From: Nonlabens sp. Hel1_33_55
GTDB taxonomy: Bacteria > Bacteroidota > Bacteroidia > Flavobacteriales > Flavobacteriaceae
Length of the DNA stretch: 64,000 bases
Reading direction: 5' to 3'
Assembly (NCBI RefSeq): GCF_900101765.1
Contig: NZ_LT627735.1
Location: 1,488,001 to 1,552,000, forward strand
Within the stretch, counting starts at the first letter, position 1. Each line of letters opens with the position of its first letter. The position numbers were made by a program, and so were the translations under genes. A model generated the notes under the pieces. That model had not been told where the DNA came from. It worked only from the letters and a program-made list of their open reading frames with translations, and searched no databases. Shown piece by piece: positions 1 through 8,496 of the stretch.

Positions 1-376
1 GCGTATCTGCCAGTGCGCCATAGGCACTGGAACTGGAGATAAAAACCTTGTTTCCTCTGGCCACAAAATCCAACAGGTAATCCGTTTCTACCTCGTCAAA
101 ATCAAGATAATTATTAAGAAATATATAGGTTGCACCTGTCAGATCTTGATGGTCACGCAAGAATTCCAATGGTACTTGCTCGACTGTTTCTATACTGGCA
201 TCGCCAAAAATCTCATCCAGATTATCATACAACACATAAGCACCCAGCGGTACCGTATCGCCACTGGTGTAACTAGGCCGCCAATTGATAGGTTTTGGAC
301 GATTGCTTTCAATTACAAAAAGCCCAATCAGGATGGCACCCAGCACGTATAATATGATCTTTGATCGCTTATCCAT
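1..376 (-). CDS. DUF4350-like membrane-anchored protein (partial, C-terminus outside window)
   Basis: The reverse strand is open from an ATG at 376 to the window edge, about 125 codons. It begins MDKRSKIILYVLGAILIGLF, a single N-terminal membrane anchor, followed by a soluble region containing a GATYIFLNNY stretch and a FVARGNKVFISS stretch. That pattern resembles DUF4350 proteins, whose exported domain has an unknown role. The ATG overlaps the TGA stop of the DUF4129 gene by one base (TGATG), so the two are translationally coupled. In related bacteria this neighbourhood continues into MoxR ATPase and DUF58 genes, which would lie left of position 1. The family call rests on recognition by eye plus gene context. 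Confidence 0.65.
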   Translation of the reverse strand, partial: MDKRSKIILYVLGAILIGLFVIESNRPKPINWRPSYTSGDTVPLGAYVLYDNLDEIFGDASIETVEQVPLEFLRDHQDLTGATYIFLNNYLDFDEVETDYLLDFVARGNKVFISSSSAYGALADT

Positions 377-1134
377 CAGGCTGCCTTTTTGTTGAGGAGT
401 TCAAATTGCTGTTTCGCTTTCGCGAAAGCGGACTCATCAATAGCAAATTCACCATACCAGACATAGTCGTACAAATAAGAGACTTTCTGGAACTGTGTCT
501 TGAGGTCCACATCCTTGATTTCCCGATAATAATCACTGTTGGTTTTCTGGAAATCCCAATCGATTTTACCAGCAGAACTCAACATTTTGAGTGAATTGAG
601 GTACAAATACCTAACCGCATTGCGATAGTTACCGTTAGCAATGGCCTCATTTATAAATTTGTTCAAGTCCAGCTCCTGAATATGGGTTTCCTCAACCTTG
701 ATTTGGTTTTTATTATCTCCACCACGTGCCGTGATTCCACTGGCTTTCTCACCGGTAAGTAAACGAACTAAAAAGTAAATTGCGATCGCTCCAAAGAGCG
801 CATAAACGGTCCATTTGATGATCTCTGCCCACAATGGACTGATCTCAATGCCAAACCAGCGGCCCAATGCACCAAACAACCAATCAAAGAAATCGGTTAT
901 AAAATTATCTGCCTCTTGGGTAGTTTCTTCATAGTCAAATTCGTCTCCTGAGTATTGCTCTGAAAGATCAGCAGGCAACTCACGTACCTCGAGAGTACGG
1001 TCATCATAATCACGACCTAGTGTATCTGTAATCTGTCGCGGTCGCTGTTCAATTTCAGGAACGAGATCTTGTAGATTTTGAGCTTTCGCGAAAGCGAAAA
1101 GCAACAGAAAAAGAACACCTATTCTCCACTTCAT
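376..1134 (-). CDS. DUF4129 domain-containing membrane protein
   Basis: 252 aa. Residues 1-18 form a signal peptide ending AFAKAQ, a large periplasmic acidic region follows, one membrane helix lies at about 105-126, and the C-terminal cytoplasmic part has the DUF4129 pattern (NYRNAVRYLYLNSLKML, then KTNSDYYREI). DUF4129 proteins are usually linked to MoxR/transglutaminase-type loci; their activity is unknown. The ATG overlaps the upstream membrane-protein gene by four bases (1131-1134), and the stop overlaps the DUF4350 start. Two copies of the CGCTTTCGCGAAAGCG palindrome lie inside the gene: one encodes the signal-peptide end, the other encodes DESAFAKAKQ near the C-terminus. Confidence 0.8.
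   Translation of the reverse strand: MKWRIGVLFLLLFAFAKAQNLQDLVPEIEQRPRQITDTLGRDYDDRTLEVRELPADLSEQYSGDEFDYEETTQEADNFITDFFDWLFGALGRWFGIEISPLWAEIIKWTVYALFGAIAIYFLVRLLTGEKASGITARGGDNKNQIKVEETHIQELDLNKFINEAIANGNYRNAVRYLYLNSLKMLSSAGKIDWDFQKTNSDYYREIKDVDLKTQFQKVSYLYDYVWYGEFAIDESAFAKAKQQFELLNKKAA
415..430. repeat. Palindrome CGCTTTCGCGAAAGCG, exact copy
   Basis: Exact 16-bp palindrome inside the DUF4129 gene, read there as SAFAKA. The flank GACTCATC on one side matches the extended consensus ATGAGTYCGCTTT and its reverse complement. Confidence 0.9.
1081..1096. repeat. Palindrome copy, 15 of 16 bases
   Basis: The 14-bp core GCTTTCGCGAAAGC is intact. It encodes the AFAKA at the predicted signal-peptidase site of the DUF4129 protein. 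Confidence 0.8.
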
Positions 1135-2063
1135 GCTTCTACTCCTATGTTGTCAATGCGCGAGCGCAAATAGACGTTGTGTTTGAACTCGTGTAAATTG
1201 AAATATAAAAAGCCGTTGATCACCTGTGAGATAAGCTGCATGAACATGATCATGATACAAAACAAAGTCACAATTAAAATGATCAATATATGGCTGAAGG
1301 TACTGTCAGTAAAGTCGCCAGAATTTTCAATGGCATGAAACGTAATGAGTCCAACGATGATTGCTGGACCTATCTGTAAAGCAAGAAGGCAGATCTGAAC
1401 CAAAAATCCCAAAACAAAATTGACGCCTATGGTTTTCCAAAATCCACTAAAAAGCAGTTGCCATGCCTCACCAAACGCATCGAAAATATTATGGTTCTCA
1501 TTATGAATGTAACTGAATATGGACAAACTAATCCAAGCATTAAAACCTAATCCAATAACTACAGAAGCTATCGTTCCAACGATAGGAATAAAAGCCAATA
1601 CAATCTGACCTATAAAATAAATGAAGTACAGCACGACAGCACATAAACCCAATACAAAAACACCCCAAAATGCTTTCTTCGCTTTATTCCACACTTGCTT
1701 TTTAGGAAGATTATTGGTCTTTTCAGTCTCGTACAATGATAAATAACTACTTGATATGGAATAGTTGAAAATGGTAGCCAGCGCGATGAGCAGAATAAGA
1801 AAAACCAATGCAATCCCTATCATAAGCGATGCCGAATCTTTATCACCACCACCAACTCCATAAAGGGAACTTTCAAGAATTAGATATTCTACAATCCCTG
1901 TTATCATAAAGTAGACGCTAATCAAAAAAAGGATAAAGAAAATCCCATTATAACCGATAAAGACATTGATGAGTCCTTTAATATTGGCTTTCATGAAATT
2001 GAAAAAAGCCGTAACAATCCCACCAAAGTCACGGCGTAATCTAGGCTCTATATAATCGCTCAT
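1131..2063 (-). CDS. Multi-pass membrane protein of the SpoIIM/DUF4129 cluster
   Basis: 310 aa, hydrophobic, with about six membrane segments, for example GIFFILFLISVYFMITGIVE, IALVFLILLIALATIF and HILIILIVTLFCIMIMFM. I see no catalytic motif. It overlaps the SpoIIM-like gene upstream by 23 bases and the DUF4129 gene downstream by four, so all are surely co-transcribed. Membrane proteins of this kind in the same place are generally annotated as hypothetical or DUF4013-like. The N-terminus (about residues 1-25, ending FMKANIKG) is probably cytoplasmic. I assign no function. Confidence 0.75.
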   Translation of the reverse strand: MSDYIEPRLRRDFGGIVTAFFNFMKANIKGLINVFIGYNGIFFILFLISVYFMITGIVEYLILESSLYGVGGGDKDSASLMIGIALVFLILLIALATIFNYSISSSYLSLYETEKTNNLPKKQVWNKAKKAFWGVFVLGLCAVVLYFIYFIGQIVLAFIPIVGTIASVVIGLGFNAWISLSIFSYIHNENHNIFDAFGEAWQLLFSGFWKTIGVNFVLGFLVQICLLALQIGPAIIVGLITFHAIENSGDFTDSTFSHILIILIVTLFCIMIMFMQLISQVINGFLYFNLHEFKHNVYLRSRIDNIGVEA

Positions 2064-3012
2064 ATTTTCTTTTAAGATATTGAGGATACACCACGTAGTA
2101 TCCTATAATAATAGCTGCACTGACTCCAACTATTGAGTATTTAATTACCGCCGGCATAAATGCGTAACGTGTTACGAAACCTTCAATAAAACCTGCAACG
2201 ATAAATAAAGGCACGGTACTTATTATTACTTTAATTCCGTTTTTTGCACCTCGTACAAAAGAAACTCGTCTTGCATAGGTTTTAGGAAAGAGTATTGCAT
2301 TTCCCATGATCATTCCAGCAGCACCACAAATCACAATTACTGATAATTCTATTGTTCCGTGGAGCATAATGACGCTCCATGATTCAATACCAACATTCTC
2401 CAGCGCAAACATCGCAAAGAAGCTTCCTACCATAACACCATTGGAAAATAGAATATATCCAGCTCCTATGGAAGTTAATAAACCAGCTGCAAAACAAAGC
2501 ATTCCCACACGTACGTTATTGATAGTTATCGCCAGAAACATCCCAAAAGCACCATCTTCCTGATAAACACCAGTTGGGTTTCCTTCTTTGATATTTTCCA
2601 ACGTCATATTCACATATGAATCTCCCAAAATAAGCCTGGTAAAGGAATCATCATTGAAAGTACTTATCGCTCCTATGGCTACTGCAACCATGAAGATTAA
2701 AAACGCATACAGCATAGTCAGTTGATGATCTGCAAAAAATAAGGGGAATTCCGTTTTGAAAAATCTGAAAATCTTATTTCCCTTTTCTTTCTTATTGATA
2801 TAGATCTTCTGGTGTGCCTGACTCGCAAGCGAGTTGAGATACAGCAATGTCTTACTTTCTTGATAATAGGTTTGAGCAAAAGAAAGATCATTGGTAAGCT
2901 GGATATAAAGCCCAGCAAGCCTATCAGCATTTATATTTGAATTAGCGTCAAGAGCCTTTTCAAATGCCATCCATTTTTCTTTATTTTGCTTAACAAAAGC
3001 CGCCTCGCGCAT
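2041..3012 (-). CDS. Stage II sporulation protein M (SpoIIM)-like membrane protein
   Basis: 323 aa. The N-terminal soluble region has KWMAFEKAL and NADRLAGLYIQLTNDLSFA. Four or five membrane helices follow, with the family-typical stretch NNVRVGMLCFAAGLLTSIGA and the block LHGTIELSVIVICGAAG. The LHGTIEL segment is the best-conserved mark of SpoIIM/DUF95 proteins. Despite the name, non-sporulating Bacteroidota carry it beside RDD and MoxR genes, where it is thought to be a membrane component of unknown role. It is divergent from the RDD gene with 38 bases between the start codons, so both promoters must overlap the ends of the genes. Confidence 0.85.
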   Translation of the reverse strand: MREAAFVKQNKEKWMAFEKALDANSNINADRLAGLYIQLTNDLSFAQTYYQESKTLLYLNSLASQAHQKIYINKKEKGNKIFRFFKTEFPLFFADHQLTMLYAFLIFMVAVAIGAISTFNDDSFTRLILGDSYVNMTLENIKEGNPTGVYQEDGAFGMFLAITINNVRVGMLCFAAGLLTSIGAGYILFSNGVMVGSFFAMFALENVGIESWSVIMLHGTIELSVIVICGAAGMIMGNAILFPKTYARRVSFVRGAKNGIKVIISTVPLFIVAGFIEGFVTRYAFMPAVIKYSIVGVSAAIIIGYYVVYPQYLKRKYERLYRA

Positions 3013-3050
3013 TCTGAGAATTTTGGCTAAAGATAAACACTAAAAATCCC

Positions 3051-3782
3051 ATGTCAAACACTTCTATCAATACAGCGCAGAATGTAAATATTGACTATCA
3101 TATATCCAGTTTGGGGTATAGGGTCACTGGTATTCTGGTAGACTTAATTATTATACTGATTTACCTCATCATATTGACCTACATTGAAGATGGAATGAGT
3201 CAGTTATTTGATGATTTTACCACTTTTGGATTGAGCCAATTGATGTTTCTTCCTGTTGCTTTTTATTCTTTATTTTTCAATATCATCTTCAATGGCCGTA
3301 CACCAGGCAAGTTTGTAGTTGGAACTAAGGTTGTCAAAATCGATGGCTCGCCAGCCACATGGAGTGATTACCTCATCACATGGATGTTGCGATTAGTCGA
3401 TATATGGATCACCGCACCAACCTTTGGCGGAGTTGGTATTCTTGCTATTATTTTTAGTGATAAAAATCAGCGATTGGGAGATATGGCATCTGACACGATT
3501 GTGATAGACACCCGTAAAAAAACTAAAATCAGCCACACAATTCTCGAAGATGTAAAGGAAGATTATGAACCTACATTTCTAACGGTAAATATGCTCAACG
3601 ATAGAGACGTCAATGAGATCAAAGAAATCTATAGACTTGCTGGTGAAAGCCGTGATTATGAAACGCTCAAAATGTTACGCATAAAGATTGAAGGGTTACT
3701 TCAAACCAACTCTGACTTGCGTGATGGTATTTTTGTACGCACCGTTCTTAAGGATTACTCTTATTTAACTCAGGGAAACTAG
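3051..3782 (+). CDS. RDD family membrane protein
   Basis: 243 aa. The RDD motif is visible as YRVTGILVDLIIILIYL near residue 23, followed by the conserved FNGRTPGKFVVGTKVV block and a closing NQRLGDMASDTIVID. There are about three membrane helices in the first 140 residues and a soluble C-terminal tail. RDD proteins are often membrane partners or transporters of unclear substrate. It is divergent from SpoIIM and directly followed, with no gap, by the TRIC-type channel gene, so the two probably form an operon. Confidence 0.85.
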   Translation: MSNTSINTAQNVNIDYHISSLGYRVTGILVDLIIILIYLIILTYIEDGMSQLFDDFTTFGLSQLMFLPVAFYSLFFNIIFNGRTPGKFVVGTKVVKIDGSPATWSDYLITWMLRLVDIWITAPTFGGVGILAIIFSDKNQRLGDMASDTIVIDTRKKTKISHTILEDVKEDYEPTFLTVNMLNDRDVNEIKEIYRLAGESRDYETLKMLRIKIEGLLQTNSDLRDGIFVRTVLKDYSYLTQGN

Positions 3783-4415
3783 ATGAATTTTATTGAAATT
3801 ATTGACCTGCTGGGAACGATTGCGTTTGCCATCTCTGGAGCGCTCGCGGCCTTTTCTAAACGGCTAGATCCCTTTGGGATTATCATTATCGCTTTCGTAA
3901 CGGCTGCTGGTGGCGGTACGCTTCGGGATATTCTGATAGGCGTACGACCCGTAAGTTGGATGCTCAATATGGATCTGGTCTACACCATTTTGATTTGTGT
4001 GCTGGTTACCTTTATCTTCCGTAAATGGTTGCTGACGCTGCGCAAGACCTTGTTCCTTTTTGATACAATTGGGATAGGCTTGTACACTGTTGTGGGTATA
4101 GAAATGGGATTGACTGCTGGATTGCATCCGGTAATCTGCATCACCTTAGGTTGTATAACAGCCTGTTTTGGAGGCGTGATACGTGACATTTTAGTCAACG
4201 AGATTCCGGTGATTTTTAGAAAAAATATCTATGCAACCGCATGTATTGCTGGTGGCTCTGTCTATTTCCTTCTGGAAAAACTTAATTTTCTTGAGAATTG
4301 GGCCTTTATAATATCAGGTCTGACTGTGATTGTAATCCGCTTTTTAGCCGTCATGTTTGAATGGCAGCTTCCTAGTTTTTACGATACCGGCAATGAAGAT
4401 CCTACAGTTTTCTAG
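3783..4415 (+). CDS. TRIC/UPF0126 family cation channel protein (YadS/YvgT-like)
   Basis: 210 aa with seven hydrophobic segments arranged as two similar halves. The first repeat has GTIAFAISGALAAF and AAGGGTLRDILIG; the second has GCITACFGGVIRDILVNEIP. The paired GGG/RDIL signatures are diagnostic for the UPF0126 family, the prokaryotic relatives of trimeric intracellular cation channels, which conduct potassium. The start codon immediately follows the stop of the RDD gene. Length is normal for the family. Confidence 0.88.
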   Translation: MNFIEIIDLLGTIAFAISGALAAFSKRLDPFGIIIIAFVTAAGGGTLRDILIGVRPVSWMLNMDLVYTILICVLVTFIFRKWLLTLRKTLFLFDTIGIGLYTVVGIEMGLTAGLHPVICITLGCITACFGGVIRDILVNEIPVIFRKNIYATACIAGGSVYFLLEKLNFLENWAFIISGLTVIVIRFLAVMFEWQLPSFYDTGNEDPTVF

Positions 4416-4436
4416 TTGATGTTTTATACGTGCGGT

Positions 4437-4474
4437 CTGCCTGCCTAGATACGACAGGTAACTTTCGCCAAAGC
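4437..4474. repeat. Degenerate pair of palindromes
   Basis: CTGCCTGCC...ACAGG, a decayed relative of the CCTGCCTGCCGGCAGGCAGG palindrome seen at 33852-33871, is followed at once by ACTTTCGCCAAAGC, two changes from GCTTTCGCGAAAGC. The same two elements also sit together inside the gene at 32961-34958. Confidence 0.4.
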
Positions 4475-4519
4475 ATAACCAATTCCAAGCCTTCTACATA
4501 TAACGAAAGAAATAGGAAT

Positions 4520-4891
4520 TTATAACCTAACCAATTCACCGTTCTCCAACGCTTTCCCTATATCGACCTTAAGATATTTGTGACTGTTGAAAAACTTACT
4601 TCTTGTGGTTTTTTTGATGGTCGCAGTTGTTGAGCCATCGTCCTTTTTTTCTATGGAAGTAACTTCCACCTTTTCATTTTGTAGGCTACTATAGTTTACA
4701 ATTCCGCCTTGTTTGATTATGAAGTTGGGTTTTGGTAATTCAATGGCTTTATAATCGTCTCCTTGAACTTTAGCAATTTTAAAAGTATCGCCCACCTTAA
4801 TATTTTGAGAGTAGGTTTGTGAAAAACCTATAAATGAACAAATTAGCGTTGCAATAGTTAGGGAAAATAGTCGATTTCTCATTTTTAGCAT
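4520..4891 (-). CDS. Small secreted hypothetical protein
   Basis: About 120 aa from the ATG at 4891 (an earlier ATG at 4921 and a later one at 4882 are possible). The later starts give a clean signal peptide: MRNRLFSLTIATLICSFIGF, then SQTYSQ. The mature part is small and lysine-rich, with IKVGDTFKIAKVQGDDYKAI and a threonine-rich TTATIKKTTRSKF stretch, suggesting a small beta-rich periplasmic or surface protein. I do not recognise a family. It stands alone between convergent and divergent neighbours. Confidence 0.6.
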   Translation of the reverse strand: MLKMRNRLFSLTIATLICSFIGFSQTYSQNIKVGDTFKIAKVQGDDYKAIELPKPNFIIKQGGIVNYSSLQNEKVEVTSIEKKDDGSTTATIKKTTRSKFFNSHKYLKVDIGKALENGELVRL

Positions 4892-5060
4892 ATTTATTTT
4901 GACAATTCTCGAAAATAACATGCTTTAAAACATCACATCACTAACGAAGTGCGAAAAATTGTTAAATGAGTTTTAAAGTTTATAGCCTAGGCAAGTCGAG
5001 TTGGAATGCAACTCAAAATCTTAAAACTGCATGTAAATAGAATAAAGTAATCAGGAAATA

Positions 5061-5954
5061 CTAATCCTTTCCAGCTTTGAAAAGAAAGTCTTTTTCTGCG
5101 CGGCTCAGGCTCTCATAACCACTCGCAGATATCTTATCAAGAATAGCATCAATACGCTGCTGGTGATCACTAGATTTTTTAACCGGTGCTGCCGTTTTGG
5201 TGGCATTGCGATACACGGTTTTCATGTTACGATTCTTCTTGGGAGCACTTTTTCTTGACTTGGATCTTTGAGCTGATTTAGATTTAAAAAGATTCACAAA
5301 ACCATCTCCTATTCCTGCAAAACCTTCCAAAATATCAATTCCAGCCTTCATACGTGTAGCAGAATAATAACCAACAGCAGCACCGGCAAGATGAGCCACA
5401 CTACCACCAGCATTTGTATTTGTCGCTATCGCAATCACGTCAAACACAATCAGGGCGATACCTAAATATTTGAGTTTTACATTGAGAATGAAAAACAATC
5501 GCACCTGCGTCTCTGGCATATAGCTACAAATGAAGAATAAGATGGCATAGACTCCTGCGCTCGCTCCTACCAGGACATTATTAGAAAAGAAACTCACAAA
5601 GATCTCACTGACCAATGTGAATGCTAAACCACCGGATATTACTCCAGTAAAAAACAACGTCAAAAACTGGCGACCACTAAAAAGGTTGAGCATCATCTGA
5701 CCTGTAAAATATAAGATGAGCATATTGAAGAACAAATGGAGCAATCCACCATGCATGAAGCCGTAGGTCAACCAAGACCATGGTTGTAAGATAACGGGAA
5801 CAAATCTAGATGGTAAAGCAAACCATCCATATATAGGCGGATACATCCAAGCCAGTAGCCAAAAAAGCAACGTTGCTAGTGTGATGACCGCAACCAGTTT
5901 TCCAACTACATTGAGAGTGGCGTACTTCAGTTTTATGTTATCCAGGATATCCAT
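5061..5954 (-). CDS. Rhomboid family intramembrane serine protease (second of a pair)
   Basis: 297 aa with six membrane segments. The catalytic serine is in GASAGVYA (Ser132) and the catalytic histidine in SVAHLAGA (His188); the HGGLLHLFFNM loop before them is typical of rhomboids. A basic C-terminal tail of about 80 residues (SAQRSKSRKSAPKKNR) extends beyond the rhomboid core and ends with YESLSRAEKDFLFKAGKD, a conserved-looking tail. It overlaps the other rhomboid gene by one base. The paired arrangement next to mutL suggests duplication; substrates cannot be inferred. Confidence 0.92.
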   Translation of the reverse strand: MDILDNIKLKYATLNVVGKLVAVITLATLLFWLLAWMYPPIYGWFALPSRFVPVILQPWSWLTYGFMHGGLLHLFFNMLILYFTGQMMLNLFSGRQFLTLFFTGVISGGLAFTLVSEIFVSFFSNNVLVGASAGVYAILFFICSYMPETQVRLFFILNVKLKYLGIALIVFDVIAIATNTNAGGSVAHLAGAAVGYYSATRMKAGIDILEGFAGIGDGFVNLFKSKSAQRSKSRKSAPKKNRNMKTVYRNATKTAAPVKKSSDHQQRIDAILDKISASGYESLSRAEKDFLFKAGKD

Positions 5955-6646
5955 TAATCGATTCTATATTCATCCATATCGTTGCGCTTCCAGTACCATA
6001 CCATAATGAACCCAAAGATAGCACCACCTAAATGGGCTGCGTGGCCAACGTTATCCTGTAGTCGTAGAATTCCAAATGTGCTTAAGGTTTCATACAACAC
6101 ATAAGCTCCAATCAACCATTTAGCCTTGATCTGAAACGGAATAAACAGAATCTGGAAAGGCATGTTGGGATACAGGTAAGCAAAACCCGCCATCAACCCA
6201 AATATACAGCCGCTAGCTCCTACCATGGGAACTGCAAGGTTGGTTCTGGTGAATATGGTTTGGCTAATTTCAGCCTCAGTTGCACCTTGACCTGAAAGTT
6301 CGTTTACGTAACCTATGTACTGGAAATAGTCAATTCCCGTAGTGAGCAAATAGGCACCTATACCGCAGGCGAGGTAAAAGAAAATGAAGCGGTTGCTACC
6401 CATCCAGCGTTCCAGCAGCGGTCCAAATAAAAACAGACCATACATATTGAAAAGAATATGCATAAAGCTACTTGAGTCATGCATAAACATGTGGGTAAAA
6501 ATTTGCCACACTTGAAAATTGGGATTCATAAAAAACCAAAGACTCAAATCATCGTACAAGCCAGGCGCTATAAACACCGTACCTATGTAAATCGCAACGT
6601 TGAGTATGATAATATTTTTGACGACTGGTGTCAGGTTGTTGAACAT
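5954..6646 (-). CDS. Rhomboid family intramembrane serine protease (first of a pair)
   Basis: 230 aa, six membrane segments. The active-site serine is in VGASGCIFG (Ser145) and the histidine in GHAAHLGGA (His205). The TWxFxH-like loop appears as QIFTHMFMHDSSSFMHILFN. It has the compact length of a minimal rhomboid core, unlike its neighbour with a long basic tail. It starts only three bases after the mutL stop and overlaps the next rhomboid by one base, so mutL and both rhomboids form one transcription unit. Confidence 0.92.
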   Translation of the reverse strand: MFNNLTPVVKNIIILNVAIYIGTVFIAPGLYDDLSLWFFMNPNFQVWQIFTHMFMHDSSSFMHILFNMYGLFLFGPLLERWMGSNRFIFFYLACGIGAYLLTTGIDYFQYIGYVNELSGQGATEAEISQTIFTRTNLAVPMVGASGCIFGLMAGFAYLYPNMPFQILFIPFQIKAKWLIGAYVLYETLSTFGILRLQDNVGHAAHLGGAIFGFIMVWYWKRNDMDEYRID

Positions 6647-6649
6647 GTA

Positions 6650-8488
6650 CTAGTTAAATTTTGAATTCAGGTGGTCGCCTGTGAGATTGATAAATACTTT
6701 CTTGCCTTGGGCCGTCAGTTCTGGTTCCTTACACGCAAAAAGTTCGTCTATCATTTGTTCCATTTGCTGCTTATTGAGTGCGTCACCTGTTTTAATGGCC
6801 ATTTTTGATGCCATTCTTGCTGCCAGTCTATCCACATGCGAGAAACTGCCATCTGGCAATTCTTCCTGCTGGAAAGCAATGATGGAATCCAGCAACGGCT
6901 CCACATCGGTTTCTTTCAAATCTAGCGGTAATCCTTCTATTTGAATGTTGGCGTTTTCCAAATTTTTGAAAAGAAAGCCTACACTTTCCAATTCGGTTTG
7001 AAGTTGTTTTAAAATTGTGACCTCTTCTGGTGGTCGATCCATGGTTATGGGAAACAGCAACTGCTGGCTCACACCATTCTGCACGGTAAGTTGTCGCAAT
7101 AGTTGTTCATACAAAATGCGTTCATGAGCGCGGTTTTGGTTGATGACCAACAAACCACTTTGCAATGTGCTAATGACAAACTTGCGTTGCAGCTGGAAAA
7201 TATTGGTGGTAGAATCGGTTTCTGTTGACGTGAATAAGGATTGTTCCGCTTTCGCGAAAGCGGACTCATCATCAATCATTGTGGAACTTTCATCAAGGCC
7301 GGTATACAAAGCTTCCCATGCTGGCGTCTTTTCTGGCCGGTACGCATTGGATTTATGCGCAGTACCGTTTCTGGAATCGGTTTGTTTGAACGGATTAAAA
7401 TCTGGATCCACCTCTATGCGCGGTGCACTTGCGGTGCCTCGTGCCTTCTCATAAGGCAAATCAAGCTCTGTGTCCTTTTGAAAGTCAATGGAATCAATAC
7501 TAAACTGCCCCAAAGCATGTTTCACACTCGCTCGAACAATCGCATAAATACTGTGCTCATCCTCGAATTTGACCTCAGTTTTTGTAGGGTGAATATTGAT
7601 GTCAATACTATCTGGCGGCACATCTAGGTATAAAAAATAGCTAGGGTTTGCCTTATCTGGTAACAAACCCTCAAAAGCGCTCACCACCGCATGATGTAAA
7701 TAGGAATGCTTGATGAATCTATCGTTTGCAAAAAAGTATTGAAGTCCTTTCGTCTTTCTAGCAAATTCTGGTTTGCCTATATAACCGTGAATGGTCAGTA
7801 ATTCGGTTTCTTCTTTAATGGGAACGAGTTTATCATCTACTCTGGAACCCATAATATTCACGATACGCTGGCGATAGGTGCCGGCAGGTAAGTTGAACAA
7901 CTCACTGTCGTTATTTATAAATTTAAAAGCTATTTGTGGATGGGCCATCGCCACGCGATGAAACTCGTTAGTAATGTTGCGCAGTTCCACATTATCTGAC
8001 TTTAAAAACTTACGTCGTGCGGGAACGTTGTAAAATAAATTGCGGACGCTTATCATAGTTCCCGCTGGTGTTACTACTGGCTCCTGACCAGTGACCTTAC
8101 TACCTTCAATATCCAGTTGAGTTCCCAAATCATCTTCTTCACGTCTAGTCTTGACGCTCACGTGAGCAATGGCCGCAACTGACGCCAGTGCTTCACCTCT
8201 AAAGCCTTTGGTTGCTAGTGCAAAAAGATCTTCGGCACTATTTATTTTTGATGTGGCGTGACGTTCAAATGCCATGCGGGCATCTGTTGTGCTCATACCT
8301 TTACCGTCGTCAATGACTTGCACCAGTGTCTTGCCGGCGTCCTTAATGATGAGGCTAATACCTTTCGCGGAAGCGTCAATAGCATTCTCCAGCAATTCCT
8401 TCACCACACTGGCTGGTCGCTGCACGACTTCTCCAGCGGCAATCTGGTTTGCTACATGGTCTGGTAATAAGCGTATGATGTCTGACAT
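6650..8488 (-). CDS. mutL: DNA mismatch repair protein MutL
   Basis: 612 aa. The N-terminal GHKL ATPase has ELLENAIDASAKG (Mg-binding Glu/Asn), DDGKGM and GFRGEALAS, then the conserved FYNVPARRKFLKS. MutL couples MutS mismatch recognition to downstream repair. The C-terminal dimerisation domain lacks the usual endonuclease signatures: where other MutLs have DQHA-xx-E, this has NQNRAHE, and the CPHGRP-type motif is replaced by TAQGKK. A perfect CGCTTTCGCGAAAGCG palindrome lies in the linker and encodes DESAFAKAEQ. It heads the operon with the rhomboids and is preceded by a small membrane-protein gene nine bases upstream. Confidence 0.97.
   Translation of the reverse strand: MSDIIRLLPDHVANQIAAGEVVQRPASVVKELLENAIDASAKGISLIIKDAGKTLVQVIDDGKGMSTTDARMAFERHATSKINSAEDLFALATKGFRGEALASVAAIAHVSVKTRREEDDLGTQLDIEGSKVTGQEPVVTPAGTMISVRNLFYNVPARRKFLKSDNVELRNITNEFHRVAMAHPQIAFKFINNDSELFNLPAGTYRQRIVNIMGSRVDDKLVPIKEETELLTIHGYIGKPEFARKTKGLQYFFANDRFIKHSYLHHAVVSAFEGLLPDKANPSYFLYLDVPPDSIDINIHPTKTEVKFEDEHSIYAIVRASVKHALGQFSIDSIDFQKDTELDLPYEKARGTASAPRIEVDPDFNPFKQTDSRNGTAHKSNAYRPEKTPAWEALYTGLDESSTMIDDESAFAKAEQSLFTSTETDSTTNIFQLQRKFVISTLQSGLLVINQNRAHERILYEQLLRQLTVQNGVSQQLLFPITMDRPPEEVTILKQLQTELESVGFLFKNLENANIQIEGLPLDLKETDVEPLLDSIIAFQQEELPDGSFSHVDRLAARMASKMAIKTGDALNKQQMEQMIDELFACKEPELTAQGKKVFINLTGDHLNSKFN
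7247..7262. repeat. Palindrome CGCTTTCGCGAAAGCG, exact copy
   Basis: Inside mutL, in the variable linker between ATPase and dimerisation domains. It is read as SAFAKA and shares the flank GACTCATC with the copy at 415. Confidence 0.9.
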
Positions 8489-8496
8489 AAAGTCAA

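Noticed and set aside
8360..8375. Palindrome-like ACCTTTCGCGGAAGCG in mutL
   Set aside because: Three bases differ from the element and it encodes DASAKG, a conserved MutL motif, so chance similarity.
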